Shown here piece after piece: positions 41,337-50,300 of a stretch of 64,000 nt of DNA. The notes beneath the pieces were generated by a model. That model did no database searches, was not told the origin of the DNA, and worked only from the letters and a program-made list of their open reading frames with translations. Both the position numbers and the translations under genes were made by a program. This stretch comes from Rhyacichthys aspro (lineage: Eukaryota > Chordata > Actinopteri > Gobiiformes > Rhyacichthyidae), in NCBI GenBank assembly GCA_036850595.1, contig CM072156.1, positions 15,448,326-15,512,325 of the forward strand, given 5' to 3'. Position 1 is the stretch's first letter; the number at the start of each line of letters is the position of its first letter.

Positions 41337-44300
41337 GTATCATTACTTTTTGTTGGCCATTTGTGAAAAATAAAGTTACTGTGAAGACTGAACTGAAAAC
41401 ATGCTTTCAGTGACAGACATGGCTATTATGCCAACCATTGTGGTAATTTTGACTCTTGCTGACATTATACACTAATGGTTTGTGAAGGCTATTAGCGACC
41501 GTGTTTTTTATCTTTGTAATGCCCTAATACCATGTGTGCCTCAGAAAATGTGCCACAGAGCACATTTCGATTACATTTTTTTTATCAGCGACACCAGCAG
41601 AGCTCAGTCCTGTGTATACACTGTGGTGAAGCTAAAAACCTATAATATAATGCTGAATGGCAGCGTGTGTGTAGACAGTTCCTTGCATGGACATATTTGT
41701 GGGCAATTAGAAAAACATACACTGGGCACCAAGGCACTAGACCTGCAAGCAGCTTGGAGAATGTCAAGATTATAGTTAATGATTTTTGTAACAAAGGCTA
41801 AGCATGTTTTGCTGACTTAGAAGAGGATGAGGCTTCTGCCAAGCAACACTAAGTTACTTGTTTATTTTTTGAAAAAAGTTTGCAGAGTGTCAAATACAAC
41901 TAAAAGAACGTGCTGCTCAAAGAAGAGGGAATTCTCAAGAGAAACACTGTGAAATTCCTTCTTGTCAGACTGAACAAGGCTGAGAGTGCTGTAATAATTT
42001 TCTGTTCATGTAAGCCATAAAGAGATGCTGATGCCAGAGAGCATGCTGTGACCCTGCTGACCTTGCGCCTGCTGCCTGGCTTCTGCTTAATGTTAGCAGC
42101 ATACGGCTGAAAGCTACCACAGGCCTTCATGAGTAGATGGGATGTTTCCAAGGAGAGATGGACCAATTAATGTGATTATAGTCGCAAATCCTGCAACATA
42201 TGTAGGCCTGTCCATGGCCATGTGCACTACAGATGTTTACATGTCTGTGTAGCATGAATTTACTTTCTCAAATAATGTCTAGCCCTATTGTACACAAAAC
42301 CAAATCCTAGATTCAAACAGATGGAACACAAAATACATCAAATATCTTGAGTGGCATTTGGCAAACATTTGTCAATCTGACTGATGGGAATTTATTTAAG
42401 CCTTTAAAAAAGGCTTTTAGGACAGATATAACTGTATGTAGATACATGCTCTGGTTGAGTGGCAGTACTTCGGAAGTCAGAAAATGACAGTTAAAAGCAC
42501 CTGAAATGAAATACTGGGTGAAATATTAAACCATCTGTCAAAGCTTCCGCGGTCTGTTTAAAAACACAACACCCAAGCACTTAAGGGTTTTAAACAACCC
42601 CTTTTCCTTGGCATGGATATGAATATGCCTATTCTGAGGGTAATCCTTTCATTTTCAAATCAGATATGTGAGTCAGTCACAGCTCAGCTTTCCGTCTGTT
42701 TGTGCCACTGACTGCCGACTGCTCAGAGGGGCAGGAGGAAGTGCAATGAGGAGCTGACAGACAGGGCCTGATACTGCGCTTCCACCACAGGCCAATCCCC
42801 AGCTAACCCCTGTGCTGACAGCCAGGATGTAGCACTCATCCACAGGCCACAGCCCAGGCTCTGGGGCCCAAGAAGGGAGCACGAGGAGAGCGGTCGATGA
42901 TGATAGAGGGGTTTGGCTGGTGGTTTGAGTGGCACGCACCACTTTCTGCCTCAGGAGCAGCATGACCAAGAGGAGAATCCACATACTGTGTCGCCTGCCA
43001 ACAGTATGTCCAATGGTTGGATGAGTGACAGACCCACTAGACTAGACACATGGAAGTAGGCTCTCCAGACTGAATACATCTATAGATTTGTAAAACACAC
43101 TAATAAGAACTCTGCAACATCAGAGCATTCATAAGTAAAGTGTTAAAAGTAAAGATGTAAGATGTAAGAGTTCCAAGATACACTAAAACATTGAAAACAG
43201 GGAGCCACAATCCAGGAAAAAATGCATTTTTCCTTGAATCACATTTTGTAGTACTTTGCAGATTAACATTTGAAGGTGAAATCATTGGACACGGACATAA
43301 CAAATAATTGTATTTTATGTGACTGTGTTACTCCTGACATAATGAGCTATGGTAAACATTCAATGTGTAAAATGTATGAAAGTTTATTTTTTTATTATTT
43401 GTTCAGACACAGCTTTAGAAGAACTAGATAGTGAATCAACAACATGATTTGAGTGAATGCAGAGCAGAAGCAGAGTGTAGCAAAATAGGTTCAGAGGCCA
43501 ATGATGACCCAGGCTGCCCACTGTGAGGGGCTCCGCTCAGAGCTAGAGCTGTCTCTCCAGCTGGGATCACAACACAACGTTGGAGCTTGGGTTTCAGAAC
43601 CTAGCTCCGGCCTGGGGCTGCGACGGCGCTCCCCTGTGTAGATGCGCCTGCTAAGCCAACGTGAGGCAGGCAGACAGACACTCAGGGGGTCAGCAGGCCT
43701 ACTTATCCACCCAGTCTCAGGAGGAGGCTGCGACAAGCATAGGAGCCAAAAAGTGATGGAGCTGCCTCAACCGCAGCTTTGCTTTTTTAACTGCTGAGTT
43801 TGGGTTTGCATCAAGCCTCAGTCTACCAGCTATTTCTGTTCAAGAAGGGGCTTCAACTGAACTGGCCCTGGAGGCATGTTCTGTGGATAAGTAATGTTCT
43901 ATGAGACCAGAAAGCTGAATCAAACTGTATAATGAGCCCAGGCAGAAAATGTAGATGAATTGTGCAAACACCTCGGCCTTAACCTGCAGCAAACATTTTT
44001 CATATAAAGGCAAGCAAATGGTATGTCTATCCAGAGAGCACTATGAAATCACACAAGCACCAAAATGCTTTGAAAAATGTTGATGTTTTATCCCCTTATC
44101 CATCCTTTTCATAGACACCAGATCATTTTGCAGCGTTCAAGAGTCGTGGAATTTCCCAAGAAGATATATTGGTGCAGCTCTCTGGGAAATATTAATATGC
44201 AGCTTGCAGAGGCAAGGTATAGAGAAAGGAGAGATGAGATGGGGGTGTACAGCGGGGGGTGGGGTACAATGAGTATCATGGCATGTACCTGAAGATAAAA

Positions 44301-47300
44301 TGCATCTATTCACTCCCTAGTTCTCTCCGCAGTGTGCAGTCTCTTTATGGTGTCTGTGCTGCCGCTCTCCTAAAGGACATTGCTGGTGGTGGAAGGTACC
44401 TGGGGGGGGCTAAGACTCTAGTATTGGTAGACTGAATATACACACTCTCCTGTCATCACCAGCACTGCACTGCAGATTCCCCACATCTGCCACGGCTTAC
44501 ACCAGTTAGCTGTGCTCTCCGCGAGCCCCCACCATCCCACCTCTCTCCCACGTCTCCACTCCCCCATCAGGATCATCCAAATATTTCCCCTCGCTGCTTT
44601 TTGAAGCTTCCATGGGTCACGGGACCTCATGCACAAATCATGCTGGCTTGCTGTGGGGGGGCTGGTCAGAGAGGACAGGAGTGAGTCAGATGCATAGAAA
44701 CCCAATCTGCACTGTTTTCATACAGGGTTATTTTTCTTGCCAAGACAACCATCACCAATGAGCGGCTGGTTCTAAAGAGTGAGTTTAGGGAGCTTTCGAG
44801 ATGTCCTGGCAACTGATTTCCACCATATTCCCCCGCCATGCTGAGGGAGAGCAAGAGGAGGAGAGTAAATTCAGAGGGTCTCACAGCAAGAGGTGATTCA
44901 ACATAAGCTTTAGCCCTCAATACATAGCTCTGGATTTGAATTGATGGATACGCAAATTCATTTTGTTGTTAGCAATAAAACACAGTGTTAGTTTTTGCAG
45001 AGTGAAAGGGTGAGTTATGTTTGTGAGATTTCAAAACCATGCTATTTTGCCAGTTTCGTAATGCAAGAAAAAAAATCATAGTGATCATACATATAAGTCA
45101 GCACATGGGATGTTCAATACAGTCCATAGACCAGAAATGAATTACTGTCCAGGCCAGTATACAGGACAGACAGAGTGAGATGAGTCCGTGGACCTTCCCT
45201 CCCACCTGCAGAGGAGATGCTAGGGAGAAATCTGCAGCACTGGTTAAAGTAATCACATTGGTCTCACTGCATCTGATCTGCAGTCTAACAGACTTCCAAA
45301 TAGTTGAATGAGTAAATAAAGTGCCCCGGGGGACTCCCGCTGGAGATGGATTACCACAAGGGTGCACACACAAAGAAGCTGAAGTCCCACAACCCAATGT
45401 GAGCCACAGACAAAAGCCAGTATTGGACCTCAACCAGAGAACCGGCAAACTTTATTAATCTCATCCTAGACTCCAGCTATTGCAATCCATGCTCTCATAG
45501 AGACTGTTAAAACACGTGTTGCTTTCACTGAGTCTATAACCAGACATAGTTATTCCGACATGTGTTTATGTGCATATGCTTATCCAAACATTTACTGTAC
45601 TGTAGATGCACTACCCCGCTTATCTTTGTGAGAGCGTGTTCACGTCCGCTCGAGTGCATAGACCACATAAGAAGGGTCTCATGCTCACTTGGCTGTGGAG
45701 GCAGAGTCTGGAGGGGACTAAGGGCCATGGCATTCTGTGGCCCCATCCCACCCTGGCCCTATTCTTCCCTCTTTTTGGGCCTGACACAAATAAAAGGATT
45801 AAAAGCCCCCGTTTCCGTCAGACCCTCCATTGAAGACAAAGCCCTGACCGGCTTAGTGTCACACTTAATGATAAAAGTGCAAATCTCTGTCTCTTTGGGT
45901 AGGGATACAAGTATTTTGGGCGCTAATCTCTCATAGAAGCGGTCAGTAAACTGAAAATGTATCATCATTACTGTATCAATATGCAATATAGAGTAGGTAT
46001 TACAAAACGGCTAAAACTGCAATAAATATTATAACATTCACACTTTGCAGAAGAAGCAAGGCCAAAACCCTACATTTTTTTAACTAAAAACTTCAATTAT
46101 CCCAATGGAAAAGACAATTAAATATACAGCATGGAGAGTGGGTGAATAAGTACAAATAGATACAAAGAAAGAGGCAGATAGAGGAAGCAAGTGTCCACAT
46201 ACACGTGCGCTCACACCCTGCTAAAACCTGGGGTGAATGTCGACAAACATCGTGCTCTGCCTATTCCCATGAAGAGCTAGAATGTGTGGTGTGGCTGTGA
46301 GAGTAAGCCTTGGGCACACAACAGTCTGAATGTAGCACTTGCCACTATGATGCCAGTCCTCTCTAGTGTATCTGTGAAAAGCCTACGTGTTGGAAAAACA
46401 TTCCTGAGTGGGATCACATATACACAGCGGAGGCCAGCAGTGATACGGCGAGCCAACAGCAAAGGCCGTGTCCCAATGTCTCAGGCTCGTTCGACCAGGC
46501 TGCATCGAGATTAGAACAAGTCTGATCTATTTACCGGATAGAGTTCAACAAAAGGGAAAGGCAAACTGGTAAAAATGGGATAAGAGGCGTTGTAATTTAG
46601 TTAATGTCACAGATCACAATGTAGCTGCTAAGAAATCTAGGTTAAAGAGTGCAATCTAGCAAATTGAAATTGAAAACATTTGCTGAGTGTGTATTCCTCT
46701 TTTGGCTACTGATAAAAATGTGTATCACAATATTTCACAGATTTAGCCAAAATCTAATTTGTAAATTACATTTAATGGTTTGTGGTTGCCTTCCTTTTTG
46801 TTATGAAGACTTGCCATGCTGTGAAAATAAACCTGAAGGCCTGAGGACTTGGAGCCAGTAATGAAAATCAGTGCGTTAGCGAGTCGAGGGCTTTCTCTCC
46901 ACCGTCACTGATTAGCATTCTCCATTGACTGACATGTCCCACTGCCTGCCTAACAGCCGGCTTTAGGAGATGAGGTTAAATTGTGGCTACCAACAAATTG
47001 CACGCTTGAGTTGCTGTGCACCCCTCTGCTATCATCCAGTGTAATGTGAGCACACCAGGCAGATCCTTCTCCTCCCCTGCACTACAGCCCCTCAACACAA
47101 AGCCACGGAGACCTCTTTCCACATCCACAGCCACCAGTCTGGCCTCTAAAGTGGTGATGGGCATTACCGTGCCTGAGCCTCTGTGGCTTCCCAGAGCGCT
47201 CTGCAAAGTGCTTTGTCCTCCAACTGCTGCTACACACATCCTCACGAGCACGCGTTTAGGCCCACCCTTTGCACTCTACACCCACTCATTCCTATTAAAA

Positions 47301-50300
47301 CACAGAGCGGAAATGCCTTCACAAAAGTAAACTCGCTTGAAATCACCTGATTTAATATTTCAACTACTACAAAAATAATCAGTGAAAGTCAGTTGGCAAG
47401 CTAAACAGAGAAGCAAGTGTCTGATACTTGTTTGATGTAGCATTTAGATCTCACACACCAGAGGTGAATAATTTTATGGCTGAATAAAATATTTATTAAA
47501 CAAAATGTTTTTTTCTGACGTAGAAAGGAAAAATAGCATTCTGTTATTATGAGAATATGGAGCTAGTGAACAGGTTATTTAGTGGAGCTAAATACATTGG
47601 TAAGAGTTAGCGAAGCATGAGATGACAGATGATGCATCCTTGTGTGCTTCTGGGACAGGCCGGGCCATGTTGACATAAAACCCAATACTTCCTTACAGAG
47701 GAACGGGGCCAGCTTCAGCTAGCTCCTAGCCAAGCACTAAAAATCCCAGCAAGCCGAAGCAATATTATCCAGCTTAGGGTTTCTAACATTAGATTTGTCT
47801 CTCCATAGAGGTCCTTTTTTATTTATCCAAGAAAAGTCGCTGAAACACATTTATATCCTTTTTAGGGAGAAAAACAAAATGAGTCTTCCATAAGTACTAT
47901 GTAGTTATATCTACAGCTACGCATCCACATCAACTGCATGTATTTTTCTGAAATACTGTGGATAGTCTTTAATTAACTGGTAGCAGGACTACTCTTAAGG
48001 GTTGACAGTGCAACGCTCATCCATTTTTTCCTTTTTTTTTTTGTGTGTGTGTGTGTGTGTGTGGATTCACAAAGTACTGAACCACTCGGGAGTGTCCTAT
48101 AGTGAGTAAAACACTCACTTTGGTTTGCTAACACAGAAACCTAGCCGTCAGCATCTATCTTGCACAGTGCTGCAGCGTCCCAAACACAGCTAATTAAAAA
48201 ACAACAATTTCACAGGAGGGCACTCCAAACAGTTCTAAAAAGCAGCTCTCAGCACACTGGGGAAAGTCCAGTGTGCACCAGAGGTGAGACAGGTTCTGGG
48301 AGCTCTATTTTTATGGCTTCATTGTGGCTGTGTTTTTCTACTACTCATACTACTGTGACCTGAATTTAATTTTGCTTACACCATGTGAATTACAACATCG
48401 ACTAAATTGTACATGTTATAATAAAATATTCTAAAATAACATTATACTGGATGGTAAAAAACACCCTGGAATGCAAGGTTTTATGCATGAACAGACCCTA
48501 AAGTATGCTGCATAATAGAGTTTGTTAATGTTACGTTTGCAGATGGAGCCCATGGCAGTTTCTAACAAGGCAGTTCATTACAAGGGTGTTGTCCAACACT
48601 TTGGTCAAGTGATAGCCTTATTATATGGCTCCTTTCAAACCATCTGCTGGGTCTGAGAAAGGATCCCTCTGGGGAAAGGATCTCCCACTTTCTAATGATG
48701 TATAATTGACCTCCAAACACCAGGGCACAACAAACTCTCTGGAGGTGGTGTAATTCCACTCTGCCTTTTACATACCGCCCGTCTCGTTCAAGCATGTTCC
48801 ACCTCAGCAGCTACGGCTCACGCTCCAGTGACACCTCTGCCTGGTTCTCCTTATTTTATCAAACCAGAGTCAACACCAATTCCAATTCCAAAATGTGACA
48901 AAAACATCTATTTCGTCCTTCCGGAAAATACATTTGACATAAATGATTTTTGGCTCACAAATGAACTCATTTAAAGAATCAACGTTTTTAAAAAATATTT
49001 CTGTGAAGATGCCACAAAAATTTCAGTGATGACTAACAGAGGTGAGCTGCTTGACATAAAAGCGGAGAAAATAAGGTATAGAGGCTAATAAAATCCAATC
49101 CTGTTACCGTATAACCATGCACAATATAGAGCATGGTGCGTTAAAGAGTGTTGGTGGGAGCTTTAATAACATAGTACACAATTGTTTTCCCCTGTCTGCA
49201 CTTAAACCTCATCCAAAGGTGTGAAAAAACGCTGCTTGCCAATTCCTTGATTTATTATAGCTAGTGAGAGCTGATTACGGGGAATGAATCAGTTGCTGTA
49301 GGAATGTAATTAGGCACGCAGACCTCTGTAAGGCTAGGAGCTCTCCTCACAGCCCAGAGCAGTTTGTGGGCTGACAAATGCATCTTAAATGGGTGTCATA
49401 AAAGTCAAAAAGGTGCCAATTACATCTTTAAGTATCTCATCAATGCAAATGGAATAAACAAAAAGGGTTACTTGTGTCTTTGTGTTATGTGAAGGACCCT
49501 CCAGCTAGCTGTTAACCTGGGAGGGAAGGATGAAAAAAAGAGCGGACGGTGAGGGCGAGGAATTAAAAGATGGATCGTTTGATGAATAAGTGTGTTCAAG
49601 GCAGGACGATTAGCAGTAGGCATAGTTCATACGGATAGTCAGACTTGTCCAACAAGCTCTTGAGATAAACAACACAGAGCAGGATTAAAGAGAAACTGGT
49701 AGTGCAAATTTTAATTGGAAGTAGTGAGATAATTTGATGTCTCATACACCGCGCATTGAATAAATAAAGCAAAGTTTAAAGGGAATGTTGTAAAGCAGGC
49801 ATTAGAAAGAGATCCGGACTGTCTCAGCTTTCAGCCACCTCTGAGCCGTGACGCCGTGACTCTGGTATCCCATAGTTACTGCGATGAATTTTTCCATTGT
49901 TAGCAGTGGACTACACTCCTGTCACAAAGCTGGATGAATAGCACGCACGGCAATAGATGTAACTCTTTGTTGGTTGCAAGGTATCTAACAGAGAGCCATA
50001 ATGTCCCAGTAATCGAGGGAGGGATTGTTTAAAAAAAAACCCATACAAAAAGATGGAAATTTAGTGACAAGCATGAAAAAGCACTCATGCAATAAGAGAC
50101 ACAGGACACCCACGGTCCTCTCAAGCCAAACAGCATTTTTTCACCAGGGCTACTTTTCACTGATTTAATTCAGTATCTCATCCATCTTTTTACAAGGAAT
50201 ATTTCACTCATTTATTCCACTCACTAAATAATATATGACCCAACTTTTTTCATATATAATTAAATTCGGATTCTAAAGCCAGCACTGACATTTGGGAATT

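Noticed and set aside
42398..42416. 8-bp palindromic pair AAGCCTTT/AAAGGCTT
   Set aside because: Short, AT-rich and within chance expectation.
42673..42984. 103-codon minus-strand frame beginning with a signal-peptide-like MWILLLVMLLL
   Set aside because: It is inside intron 2, has no homology or splice context, and a hydrophobic start occurs by chance among many open frames.
48252..48276. 9-bp inverted repeat GCACACTGG/CCAGTGTGC with a 7-nt loop
   Set aside because: Several 9-bp stems with short loops are expected by chance in 64 kb and nothing else marks this one.
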